The notes under the pieces were generated by a model. That model was not told the DNA's origin, ran no database searches, and worked only from the letters and a program-made list of their open reading frames with translations. Positions 1 to 10,447 of a stretch of DNA of 64,000 nucleotides are shown in pieces (position 1 is the stretch's first letter; every line of letters starts with the position of its first letter). The translations under genes and the position numbers were made by a program. The DNA comes from Hyposmocoma kahamanoa (Eukaryota; Arthropoda; Insecta; Lepidoptera; Cosmopterigidae), in the NCBI RefSeq assembly GCF_003589595.1, contig NW_020653200.1, positions 6,208,337 through 6,272,336 on the forward strand, in the 5' to 3' direction.

Positions 1-512
1 TCAAGGCTACACAATAGGTAGAAGTAAAAATAAATTTTAAGATTTGACGCTGTCGCTATTACGTAAATAGATGAAATGAGATGGTACGATGAACTTACTA
101 TGGTTTTTGCTCATACGGTGACATCTAGCGACAGAACTGGATAGCAAAAATTTCTTTAAAATGTGGTTTGAGTCGGAGGAGATCTGTAATTTGTTCGATC
201 TCACCGAGAGAATGAACAACTTTTCATTATGTCACGTAGGTGGCGTATAGCAAAATAACTTGCAAATTGATTACGTGATACATGTGTTGGCAATCGAAAA
301 AGCGCTATAGGGTGCAAATGAGACTAATGAATTCGACACTTGCTGATCTGAGCGCCAAATGCTTTAATTCTTGACTCAGATTTTAAAGGATGTTTACAGT
401 TATTACGTTATAATTTTATAATTAGTGCCCAACATTGTATAGGAACGTGAAGATAGATCGCCGCGTCGCCACCGCCGCCGATGCTCAATGCGATGAGATG
501 AAATTCAATGAA
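1..512. other. No gene seen
   Basis: AT-rich sequence with only short chance frames. Confidence 0.6.
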
Positions 513-706
513 TAAGATTCATCCCCTAATGGGCCACCCTTAGAGGTGAAATATTTTCTTCAAACTAGAATGAGACTGCTACTGATGCACCCCTTTCCAA
601 CAAAAAAAGAATCAACGAAATCGATTTTCGAACGTTGGAGTAATCGCGTAACATACACAAAAAATACAGTCGAAGTACCTCTTCTGTTTTCAAAATCGGT
701 TAAAAT
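513..706 (+). repeat. Repeat A copy 1 (partial)
   Basis: The right two thirds of the family: ATTCATCCCCTAATGGGCCA, then CACCCTTAGAGGTG, CTTTCCAACAAAAAAAG, ATCGCGTAACATACA, up to AAATCGGTTAAAAT. The left end with AACCGACCTC is missing. The open frame reported here is a chance frame. Confidence 0.6.
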
Positions 707-721
707 TGTTTCAGTGTCTTT

Positions 722-945
722 GGTTTTGCGATTGTTACAAACAGGAAATGAAACTATTTTTCCGGATTTAAATCGCGTATATTTGTTTTTTCAAATAACA
801 AACTTTTTGGGCCCTTACAGGTCCTATGTCAGTCAACCATCCAGTCAACCGTGACCATGGGACCTGTAAAGGACCCGAAACGTTGGTTTTGTTTGTCGGT
901 TGTATAGTTTCATTTTCTATTTGTTTTCGTGCTTTTTAACCACTG
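722..945. repeat. Imperfect palindrome (foldback)
   Basis: The inner arms 809-828 (GGGCCCTTACAGGTCCTATG) and 856-876 (CATGGGACCTGTAAAGGACC plus C) are reverse complements with few mismatches, around a loop of 27 nt. Outer arms around AAATGAAACTAT (about 749) and ATAGTTTCATTTT (about 904) extend the fold. A diverged partial copy of the left arm (GATTGTTACACAAAGGGAA...) lies at 25208-25290. Confidence 0.6.
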
Positions 946-1990
946 AAAAATATACGCTACGTCGACTCTAACTACTAAAAATTATTATTTTATAAAGCCA
1001 GCAATACAAAGACCATGCTGGTCTAACGTTGCCGGGTGAAGGTCAATACCAACGTATAGACAGCCTATTTGCCTTGCTTTGTCCTGCCATCGTTCGATGT
1101 CACTCGCCTAGCTGACGGAGTGAAAGCGAGCGCTAACGTGCATAGAGCTCGTCTGACGTGGCTTGTCACAACTCGCAGTCGCTCGTGATTACTTGTCTCA
1201 CTTCGGAGAAGTGTCGATTTTTCTTCACAAATCGAAGGCGCTCGACTAATAGCAGTCAATTGACATTGTATAATCAGACATTTGCATGCTATTTAATATA
1301 CGCGAAACATGTTTATACTAACACAGTCTCTTGTTACATCTCCTGTTATACCATGTTTTAAGCAAATAAACGTATGATAATCATTGACTTACAAATAGAT
1401 GGACGACGGGTCTAATACAAAACCACGAAAAAAATGTCCCAAGTCAACCTATTTAAACGTAGTGACATGTAAAGGAATATGAAAAAGCTCAAACGTTGAA
1501 TTTAAATTGTAATGTCATCGCAGTACTGTCTAATATTGCTTGCTTCGCTGTCAGTCGAACAAACGAAGACTAAAGTGTGAATGACGCTCTGTATACGATT
1601 TTAACGCCCTACAAGTTCGGACACTTTGTAGAGCGGACCCGATGTCCATATAATTGTAAGTCAATGATGATAATAATATTATTATTGATAATATTACTAC
1701 TTTCATTTATTTCCAAAATTAAATGGAAGTATTAAAGATTCACTTAAATCAGTCACTGATATTAATTCTATACCAATGCATAAATACAAAAAAGCTTACA
1801 CTATTGGGAACCCGTTTAAAATGTTCTCAATGAAAATATGAATCTTGAGGTTGGAAATGTATAGGATATATATTTCAAAGTTTTCTCTTTTTTATATACT
1901 CTCAAATTACAAATATTGTTTTTTTTTTCTGTGCAAATTTCACTTTTCGTAATATTTGAGTATTTGTAAATTCAAAACTTTGAAAAAAAA
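946..1990. other. No gene seen (contains TIR element copy 1)
   Basis: A moderately GC-rich patch at 1065-1260 gives short frames on both strands with no recognisable protein. The rest is the TIR element at 1382-1666 and AT-rich sequence. Confidence 0.6.
1382..1666 (+). mobile_element. TIR element (MITE), copy 1, 8-bp target duplication
   Basis: Starts CATTGACTTACAAATA and ends TAATTGTAAGTCAATG; the inverted ends extend inward to GGACGACGGGTC/GACCCGATGTCC. It is flanked by perfect direct repeats ATGATAAT (1374-1381 and 1667-1674). It is non-coding, 285 bp. A shorter copy in reverse orientation is at 31667-31894, and one isolated end at about 19661-19679. The 8-bp duplication points to hAT-like or another 8-bp-TSD superfamily. 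Confidence 0.85.
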
Positions 1991-3344
1991 GGCCCGCGCG
2001 ACACAGCTAACGCTTTCGATCACCGCCCTGTCCTCCTTCAGCTCTCCCCTCGTTCGGACATAGCCCCCATGACCCTTGCGCCCCCGTTAAATCGGTGTTG
2101 GACTGGGGGAAGTTGAGTCATGACCACAATTTCCTCGAGACTGAACACCTAGTTCAGATTTCGGACCAGATTTCTTCAGTCGTAGACGCCAACTGTTGAC
2201 CGTCTAGAGGGACACATACAAACCGCCGTTTGTAACTACTCCCGGCCGGCACCAGCTACAGACGACTGTTGCTGGAACCTACCGGAGGATGTGCGTGCCC
2301 TTCTAACGGAAAAGAACGCAGCCACTCGTGCTTATGACTCTTACCCCACCGACGAAAACCGTCGTTTCCTGCGGGTTTACAGAGGGACGTAAAGACGCCT
2401 ATGGACGAGGTACGTCAAAGTCGATGGGAAAGCTCCTAGAAGGGCTCGAGCCCACCCACCAAGCCTTTTGGCAACTAACCCGTTCTCTCAAGTCCACAGT
2501 TGCCCAAATGCCCCACCTTAACCGACCCAACCGCACCTCAGCATTTGACGACGAGGAAAAGGCCGAATGCCTGGCCGATAGCCTCGAAGCCCAGTGCTCC
2601 CCTAGCCTAGAGCCGATCGACTAGACCCACCACCTCCGGGTGGACTCCGAGGTCGAACTCAGAGCAACCCTCCCGCCCTCCGACCCTCCTCTCTCCCTGG
2701 TCACCCCAAAGGAAGTAGAATCGCTCATAAAGGACCTTAAGCCCCGCAAAGCCCCAGGCCCCGACGGTATCTCCAACAAGGTGCTTAAACAACTTTCTGC
2801 ACCCCTCATCTGTCTCCTGACTGCAACTTTTAACGCCGCTCTGACCAACTGCACCTTTCCGCAAAAGTGGAAATGCCCGTGATCGGTGTTTACAAGCCCG
2901 GGAAACCTCCATCTGAACCCACCAGTTACCATCCCACCTCCCTGCTTAACACCATGGGCAAACTCTATGAACGCATCCTCTACGCCCGCCTCAGTCACTT
3001 CATGTCTCACAACCTCCTCCCCGACGAACAGTTTGGTTTTAGGCACTCATGCGTCCAGCAAGTGCACTGGATAGTGGAACATATCTCCGAAGGTTTCGAT
3101 CGCCCCCGCTTCATGCCCACCGGCGCCCTCTTTTTCGATGTGGCAAAAGCTTTCGACAAAGTCTGGCACAACGGCTTACTTTACAAGCTGTACAACCTCG
3201 GCGTGCCTGATCGTCTCGTGCACATCATTCGAGACTTCTTGTTGAACCGCTCTTTCCGCTACCGAGTTGAGGGCGCACTCTCTGCAAGGCTCTGTCCTCT
3301 CGCCCCTTCTATTCTCCCTGTACACTTGCGATATCCCGAAGTAT
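1991..3344 (+). mobile_element. Jockey-type LINE, 5' portion (broken)
   Basis: The fragment starts inside the endonuclease C-terminus (DHRPVLLQLSPRS) and runs through the first half of reverse transcriptase: KAPGPDGIS, then QFGFRHS, and FFDVAKAFDKVWH with the first catalytic Asp. The last part (GSVLSP-like) is out of frame with what precedes it, and a TAG at 2622-2624 and further shifts break the ORF, so it is dead. The sequence is markedly more GC-rich than its surroundings. It is 5'-truncated and interrupted at about 3344-3415 by another LINE; the rest resumes at 4126. Confidence 0.85.
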
Positions 3345-3414
3345 CAGACAGTAAATATAAAAACAGAACAGTAAAATCAGTACAGTAGTCAGAAGTATCA
3401 GACAGTAAAAATAA

Positions 3415-4125
3415 AAGGAGACCGAGAGCTGCAAACCCTTCTTCCAGCAACATAAAATTCTTACACTTACATGTATATATATTCTAGAAATGTGTAAGTT
3501 CGTCCGAAATAATTTAGATTTATTTACAAAACGCGGAGATGTCCCCAATAAATATTCCTTCCGACATAAGGATAGATTGCTACTACCAGCATCGCGGTTA
3601 ACTATGCACTCATCGAGTCCATTTGTAATGGCAATCAAAATTTATAATAACTTACCTGAAGATATAAAAACAGAAACGACTAAATTTATAAAAACTTTAA
3701 AATCATATTTAATATCAAAAAGCTATTATACACTGCACGAGTATTTCAACAATTGACAATTAGAGTATTTCCAAATGATTATTTAAATATTTAATTTCAA
3801 AAAATACATATTAATACAATAATAATCTAATTAATTCAAATTTCAAATTTAAATATTTTATTTTGGATTAATCTATATTGTTCAGTAATACCTACATAAC
3901 AAGTAATTGTCTAAGTTAATCATCATTTCATTATATTAGTTATTTAGTTTGCAATAGAATAAGTTTAAATTTGTAAAAACAACTGTGCATGCAGTTGTTT
4001 TTAGTTTTGCTGTGCCCTTACAGGGTCCATAATGTTAACTGCTAATACTACCACCTAACATTGTAACATTATGGTCTGCAATAAACGTATTGAGTACCTA
4101 TTGAGTATTGAGTATTGAGTAAATC
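3415..4125 (+). mobile_element. CR1/Daphne-like LINE 3' end inserted in the Jockey LINE
   Basis: An open frame (about 3423-3756) encodes the extreme C-terminus of a retrotransposon polyprotein (SCKPFF...KILTLTC, CKFVRNNLDLF, FVMAIKIYNNLPEDIK). It is followed by an AT-rich 3'UTR, a GCAATAAACG motif and a short tandem tail of ATTGAGT units (about 4088-4124). The same 3' end organisation is seen at 34080-34205, so both come from one family. Between 3338 and 3415 a direct repeat of about 22 bp (GAAGTATCAGACAGTAAA) occurs twice. Clade name is inference. Confidence 0.7.
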
Positions 4126-5358
4126 TCGCCCTCTTTGCCGACGACACTGCGCTCTATTATTCGGCGCGCAGCTCCAAATTAGTTTCCGCGGCTCTCCAAT
4201 CTGCCACCACACGCCTAGGCGAGTGGTTTCGCAGATGGAGAATCGAAGTCAATCCCAACAAAAGCGCGGCGGTATTCTTTACGCGGAGTAACCTTTCCAG
4301 TCGTAGAGTACAAAACCTCACCCCGATCTCGCTCTTTGACCGCCTAATCCCTTGGGTGAACACGGTCAAATACTTAGGAGTTACGCTCGATAGGAAGCTG
4401 TCATTCAAAGCACACGTGAAAACCGTCCGCGATCGCGCCCACTTTGTTATGAGCCGGCTCCACCCCCTTCTCAACAACCATAGCAAACTCTCCCTTCGTA
4501 ATAAGGTGAGATTGTACACGAACTGCACCCGCCCAATCATGACGTATGCCAGAGTCGCATTCGCTCAGGAAAATCCTGCGCTCATACACCGCCTGCAGGC
4601 TCCCCAAAATAGATTAATGCGCTACGCGACGGGTGCCTCGTGGTACCTGCGCAACGCTAACCTCCACATAGATTACGGCTCCCCACAATAGCCCAATTCA
4701 TGAAACAGGCATCGAGGAAATACTTCGACTCTGCTCCTCACCACCGCAACCCCCTCGTGGTGGCTGTATCCTCTTACGACCCCCCAGGGAACAACCCCAC
4801 CGGGTAAACAGGACCCGTCGGCCAAGGGAAGTCCTCAACGACCATGACGACCCTATCACTCTCGCCACTTTGAAGGCCAACCAGATCGCTAGTCAGTCCC
4901 GTCCCTCACGCACCAACCGTCCTCGCCGGCAAGGTCGTAGAGCATTCATTTCAGCACGTACACTGGTAGATTCTCGCCCTTCTGGCGAAAGTCTCCAGTA
5001 GCGCCCTGATGAGCCTTCAGCCCTCAGCACTCGCCCTTTTCTCCGGTGGCACGGTCAAGGCCATCAACGGCCAAATGTAAAATATCCTTCATATAAAAAA
5101 ATCAACGCGTTCACTCCAGCGCCGAGCTCGCCCGCAACAGCAACAAAGAAAAACAGAAGACTCCGGCCCGCATTCAGTCCAGCGCCAGCCCGTAACAGCA
5201 ACTATAGAAAAGACCTCAACAGTACCGTACGAAGGTGCAATACGGCTGTAACCAACATTTTTATTTCGACTCTCGCCGTCCCGGAGCGTAAAGAACCACC
5301 AGCTCAGTGGCGGTAGGAATCCCGTGCCGTACATTGAAACTGGTCAAATAAATTCAAA
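4126..5358 (+). mobile_element. Jockey-type LINE, 3' portion
   Basis: Resumes exactly where the 5' portion stops: LALFADDTALYYS carries the catalytic FADD motif, then KSAAVFF, VKYLGVTLDRKLSFKAHV and RPIMTYA, up to a stop at about 4689. Beyond that, degenerate C-terminal coding sequence and a 3'UTR continue to about 5358, ending with GGTCAAATAAATTCAAAA. The codons between DIP and LALFADD are missing because of the insertion. Confidence 0.8.
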
Positions 5359-5604
5359 ATTACATTTGACACTCCCGGATATTCTCATAATAACCTAAAA
5401 TATTCCCAAATGGAATATTGATTTACTTTCATTAAATGTTTGCATGTCGATAATGACTTATCGATAGATTATGGTACGACACTAAAGACATCTGCCATTT
5501 GTTCGTTCAATTTTTGTTTAGGTATGAACGTTCATTCCGTAGTTAGGGCAGCTCCTTTCTTTTTTTTTCCATCCTCTAAGTCAATTACCATTGACCTATG
5601 TCAA

Positions 5605-6230
5605 TAACGTAGTAATCATTGAACTCGAATGGCAATTCTCGCGCTCCAAACGTTTCGAACCGATTTCTACGATAATCGTATGAACTTGAATAAATGTTAT
5701 ATGAGATCGTGTTTAAGGCCCATTTAGATGGAGAGAGTTTATCGTCTCGACGATACGGTTATCGAAACAATATAAAAAACTTTCCTCGTCTAAACATTCG
5801 CGATTATCGACCGTCCACGTGAGCGATAATCGCCTCGCCTTTGAATAGAACGTCTCCGTGTAAACAGAACTCAAAAGCAAAAATCGTATTTCGAGTTTCT
5901 GTGCCAGCCGTTTCTACCGTGAATGCAGTGCGCGAGGGTGTTTTTCTAAGACAAGAATTAATGAAACGATAACGGAAAAAAAATTTTGGATTAAGATATG
6001 TTATAAAATTTGAAAAAATAAAGAAAAAAAATGTATATTTCTATCAGCTCCAAATTTGAATGATTTTTGCGTCATTTTGATATGTCCATAGTCAATACTG
6101 CAGTAATCACTGAACTCGAATGGCAATTCTCGCACTCAAAAAGGTTCGAACCGATTTATAGTTGATGATATTATAGTACGATAATCGTATGAACTTGAAA
6201 AAATGTCATACGAGATCGTGTTTAGACAAG
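5605..6230. repeat. Direct repeat pair, ~120 bp units
   Basis: 5605-5722 and 6092-6230 share CACTGAACTCGAATGGCAAT-type sequence, then CGAACCGATTT, ACGATAATCGTATGAACTTG and GAGATCGTGTTTA. The second copy has an extra insertion of about 20 bp. The intervening 370 bp show no gene. This could be the two ends of one decayed element or a local duplication. Confidence 0.6.
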
Positions 6231-6339
6231 TCGAAAACTCGTAAGCAAGAATCTCCTTACATATTTATCTGTGTAAACAGTCGAGGAGGCGATAATCGCG
6301 TACGGTTTATTAATGGGCATATTATTATATATGGGTATA

Positions 6340-7242
6340 TTAATGGGCGTTTAATGAAACAAGAGCGAAAAAAAATTTTGGTGCCAGGTCGAGACTGTAC
6401 GCGGGATGGCTCATAAGGTCAACGTTGTTCACCTTCAAAAATTCATTTGTCTGTCTGGCCGTGTGAGAACTGGCATAATCGTGTAGAAAGATGATACGGC
6501 GTTTACGGTTATTTTTACGGAGTTCATCAATAACTTCTGGCAAACAAATGGTCGGGTACCAATCACTATTCTCGGTACAACGATTAGCCCAAAGCAACAG
6601 TAGCCACGTGTCCAGTTGTATTAAAAAAAGAAGCAATCATCCGCTTCGAGGCACTACGCACGCGCGCCGCTTTGGTTGGTTTCGGCTGATCTTGAAAGAC
6701 CCATACACACGATTGCTGCTTTGTTTTGAGATCGTAACTATAAATCCATGTTTCGTCACGTGTTACTATGTCCCACACCAAATTTGACGCCGCTTCGTTG
6801 AATCTGGTAATCATGGCATTGCACCAAGTGACGCGATAAATTTTTTAGCCTCAAAAATCAAATTCAAATTGTGTGGGATCCACCGAGAGCACAGCTTTTT
6901 TAACACCCAAATGTTTGTGTAGTATTGATTGTATTTGACTCATGCCTATGCCTAAAGGCGCCCGAATCTCATGGTATATCACATGCCTGTCTGTTTTGAT
7001 CATAAGGCGCACAGCATCGATGTTTTTGTTGTTCATAGCAGTGACGGGCGACGATCACGACATTCGTCACTGAGATTCACACGACTGCTTTTAATATTTA
7101 CTGACCAGCTATAAATAGTTGTCTTGCATGGTGCTTCATCGCCAAAAGCAATTTGAAGCCGAGCAAAGCTCCGCTGAGCTGTTCAATTACACTTAAAGTC
7201 GTAGAAAATCATACTACGAAAATTTTCACGAGTTAAATTCAT
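6340..7242 (-). mobile_element. Dead mariner transposase
   Basis: Read on the minus strand from ATG at 7242: MNLTRENFRSMIFYDFKCN then an in-frame stop, followed by the helix-turn-helix region (AFGDEAPCKTTIYSW) and, after frameshifts, VTRDETWIYSYDLKTKQQS, with the first catalytic Asp, then WVFQDQPKPTK and FLHDYASSHT with the second Asp. The third Asp of the mariner D,D34D triad, expected after LAP, is lost (LAPKFFF). The C-terminus is missing. It is certainly inactive. A possible end motif (AAGTTTCCGGAACTGG on the minus strand) lies at about 7385-7405. Confidence 0.85.
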
Positions 7243-7397
7243 GGTGATGTAGACAACCAATTTCTAAAATGACGCCGCAATGTAAAAACAAGTGACAGTC
7301 AGATGAAACAAACTGTATTCTACAGCCAAAGAGTTCCATTTTCAAATGTTGCAATTACTTTTTAAATATTGTTTATGTAAGTGGCCAGTTCCGGAAA

Positions 7398-8285
7398 CTT
7401 ATAGTGCGCCCTATGTATGTCAATGACATGAGTAATATTCTCAATCACTGTAGGTACGTGTCATCAGTTTGCTGATGGTACATGCACGTTGACCCACAAG
7501 AAGCTTATGACTTATTACAAGGCGATTTAAACTTATTACTAAGGCGGTGCTAAGATGCAAGTCTGGTATTAAATTTGCGACATAACTAAACAAACTGCTT
7601 TTATTTATTAAATATCCCTATTTAGAACCTTTTCCAAGCAAACATGTTATTGCGACATAGTACCGTCAATACGACATGTATATGTCCAGTAATAGAAAAA
7701 GATAAATCCTTTAACAACTTTGGTTTGATTGTAGATGATGTACTCATCTGGGGTAAGCGCGTTCAGTACTTTTGTAATACGTTGAGGTAGTTTTTAGCAA
7801 ATATTGTAATTGTAATGCACTCACCACAGAGTACTAAAAAAACCGACCTCAAAAGTTCATGGATTTACATCTATTAGCCGAGTTTTATGGAAATCGGTTA
7901 CCGGAAAGTGCGCGATACCGGATTCATCCCCTAGTGCGCCACCCTTAGAGTGGAATGTTTTCTTTTATGTTATCGCGTAACACACATACAAAAAAAATAC
8001 AGTCGAATTGACAACCTTCTCCTTTTTTGAAGTCGGTTAAAACAGAAATTTGAAAGGGTTTAAAGATAAATTAATGCTTTACAACGGTTTGGCTGAATCA
8101 TACATACGATGTGGTCTTTGTAGTTAAGGTCGTACCTATAAATCATATCTTCTTAGTAATATATAACAGGTTCAAATTAGGATTCTTGAAAATATTGCAT
8201 CAGTTAAACATAAGTTTTCTAATGAAGACAGTAAACTATTTAAGCACTGTATTTTTCTACTAATGTAATGCTTAAACATATCTTT
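7398..8285 (+). mobile_element. LINE reverse-transcriptase fragment interrupted by repeat A
   Basis: Conceptual translation across frameshifts gives YVNDMSNILNHC, a decayed FADD motif (QFADGT), YDLLQGDLN and FNNFGLIVDD in 7398-7755. After repeat-A copy 7820-8042, LMLYNGLAESYIRCGLCS follows, then TYKS. This is the palm-to-thumb part of a non-LTR RT. It is too short and shifted to give a predicted ORF. The clade looks CR1/Jockey/Daphne-like. Confidence 0.55.
7820..8042 (+). repeat. Repeat A copy 2, inside a LINE
   Basis: Starts CAGAGTACTAAAAAAACCGA and ends TTTTTTGAAGTCGGTTAAAA. It is internally deleted (about 220 bp instead of about 440). It splits the LINE fragment at 7398-8285, so it inserted after that LINE. 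Confidence 0.75.
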
Positions 8286-9075
8286 AATAACACCTTACAA
8301 AAAGAGTGGTAACAACCTGTAACACTTGAGCAGCTGCGGAGCGCACCGGCTGCATATCATTCGAGTAAACAACGCATACGACGAATGGACTGTGGTCGTG
8401 TGGCGTACCTGGGGGCCTACCACAACCTCTTAAAACAATATTACTTTAACCTTATATTCACTTTTCGTATCATAACGCGCTTAAAGTAAGCTTATTCTGA
8501 TGTTAAAACTATGATGTTTTATTGGCAGCTTTGTGACTATTCATTCACTCAGTTCGTACAATGACGCGACTATAAATTAAAGTAATATTGCTGTTATGTC
8601 AAATTTAGCAATCTTAAAATAGTTACACGGATGCAATGGAAACAATATTATTTTCAGTTTTATTGTCCTGATATTGATTTGTAATGATTAAAAGTTAAAT
8701 TGAACTTATTTATTTACATATATCTCTTCAATATTTTGTTTATTTTTTTATTTAATAGCACCTTAGAATAATAACGCATAGAATGATAGTTTCATATCAA
8801 ACGAACTGTCACAAGTGAGGCAAAAACCAAATTCATGTAGGCGTAAGCGACTTGTATCTACGCTCGTCGGCACGCACTCAAATATACAAATAATGATGCC
8901 ATGGAATAACATTTCCCTCAAAAGTGGGAAAATTGTATCTTGCTTAACTCATCATTAAGTTAAAGGTGCCTACAGATGTGTTCGATTTTGTCGATCGACA
9001 ATGTCGATCAGGTGCCTACAGATATGCTCGGTTTTGTCGAAGAATTTTCAAAAATTTATTTTTGGTAATCGTTAT
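8286..9075. other. No gene seen
   Basis: AT-rich apart from 8320-8430, which is more balanced in composition. No motif recognised; it leads into the mirrored array. Confidence 0.6.
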
Positions 9076-9775
9076 GGAAATGGCATTTACATCTGAATAC
9101 ACGATGACGGACACGACTTTTCAAATAAATGCAATATGGGAGTCATTTTCGAGGTATTCGAGGTGCTCATTACGAATATGGCACTCATTTCTAAATTCAA
9201 GATGGCGGGCACGATTTCTTGCATTTTAATTGCAAGTTGGGTATCGTTTTCAAAGTATTTGGGGATGCTCATTACAAATATAGCATTTATTTCTAAATCC
9301 AAGATGGCGGACACGAGTTTTCAAATAAATTCAATATGGGTATCATTTTTGAGGTATTTGGGGGTGCTTATTACGAATATTGCTTTTGTTTGAACTGTCG
9401 TGTCTGCCATCTCGGATTTAGAAATGAGTGCCATACTCGTATTGAACATCCCTAAATATCTCGAAAAGGATACCCATATAGCATTTTTTGAAAAATCGTG
9501 TCCGCCATCTTGGATTTACAAATAAGTGCTATATTCGTAATGAGCACCCCCAAATATCTCGAAAATGATTCCCAACTTGCCATTATTCGAAAAATCGCGC
9601 CCGCCATCTTGGATTTAGAAATGAGTGCCATATTCGTAATGAGCATCCCCAAATACCTCGAAAAGGATACCCATATTGCACTTTTTTAAAAATTGTGTCC
9701 GCCATCTTGGATTTAGAAATAAGTACTATATTCGTAATGAGCACCCCCATATATCCCGTAAACGATACCCAGAAT
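9076..9775. repeat. Mirrored tandem array, ~100-bp units, three forward and four reverse
   Basis: Units carry the landmark AAGATGGCGGACACGA with TTTCTAAATCC before it and TATGGGTATCATTTT...GAGGTATTTGGGG after it. Forward landmarks are at about 9103, 9201 and 9303. Reverse-complement landmarks (TCCGCCATCTTGGATTTAG) are at about 9404, 9503, 9602 and 9699. Spacing stays 97-102 bp even across the switch in orientation near 9360-9400. Open frames on both strands are by-products of the repeat. Just upstream, 8967-8993 and 9011-9037 repeat GGTGCCTACAGAT. Confidence 0.85.
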
Positions 9776-10020
9776 CAAAATCAAAATAATCTTTATTTCA
9801 TCGTCACATTGGTTAAACTCTACCGCTCATTCGTAAGGCAGATTCCCCCGAGAAGTATGAGCAAGAAACTCTAAGGGTTGCTCTTTGTAAACAACATTTG
9901 TACGCATTTAACTTGCAGAAATGGAGGTCAAATGCACACTTACATCAGAATAAAAAAAATCTGCAGCCGTCGCGATATTGCCTATTCTCCAAAAATTACG
10001 TAATATTAGGGGTTAAAGTA
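9776..10020 (-). mobile_element. Probable retroelement 3' end fragment (minus)
   Basis: AATCAAAATCAAAATAATCTTTATT followed by a moderately GC-rich stretch ending GAAACTCTAAGGGTTGCTC looks like the reversed, A-rich-tailed 3' end of a SINE or LINE common in moth genomes. No coding sequence remains. The 400-N gap follows at 10048. Confidence 0.3.
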
Positions 10021-10047
10021 TGAAATTGCCGTTTTATTGCAATAGGT

Positions 10048-10447
10048 NNNNNNNNNNNNNNNNNNNNNNNNNNNNNNNNNNNNNNNNNNNNNNNNNNNNN
10101 NNNNNNNNNNNNNNNNNNNNNNNNNNNNNNNNNNNNNNNNNNNNNNNNNNNNNNNNNNNNNNNNNNNNNNNNNNNNNNNNNNNNNNNNNNNNNNNNNNNN
10201 NNNNNNNNNNNNNNNNNNNNNNNNNNNNNNNNNNNNNNNNNNNNNNNNNNNNNNNNNNNNNNNNNNNNNNNNNNNNNNNNNNNNNNNNNNNNNNNNNNNN
10301 NNNNNNNNNNNNNNNNNNNNNNNNNNNNNNNNNNNNNNNNNNNNNNNNNNNNNNNNNNNNNNNNNNNNNNNNNNNNNNNNNNNNNNNNNNNNNNNNNNNN
10401 NNNNNNNNNNNNNNNNNNNNNNNNNNNNNNNNNNNNNNNNNNNNNNN
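10048..10447. other. Assembly gap, 400 N
   Basis: Exactly 400 unknown bases. Open frames drawn across it have no meaning. Confidence 1.

Noticed and set aside
2607..3046. Minus-strand open frames of 101 and 141 codons
   Set aside because: They are shadows of the GC-rich Jockey RT on the + strand.
9087..9689. Repeated peptide MSAILDLEMSAIFVMS... as a gene
   Set aside because: The frame exists on both strands because the DNA is a mirrored tandem array; no start or terminal structure of a gene.
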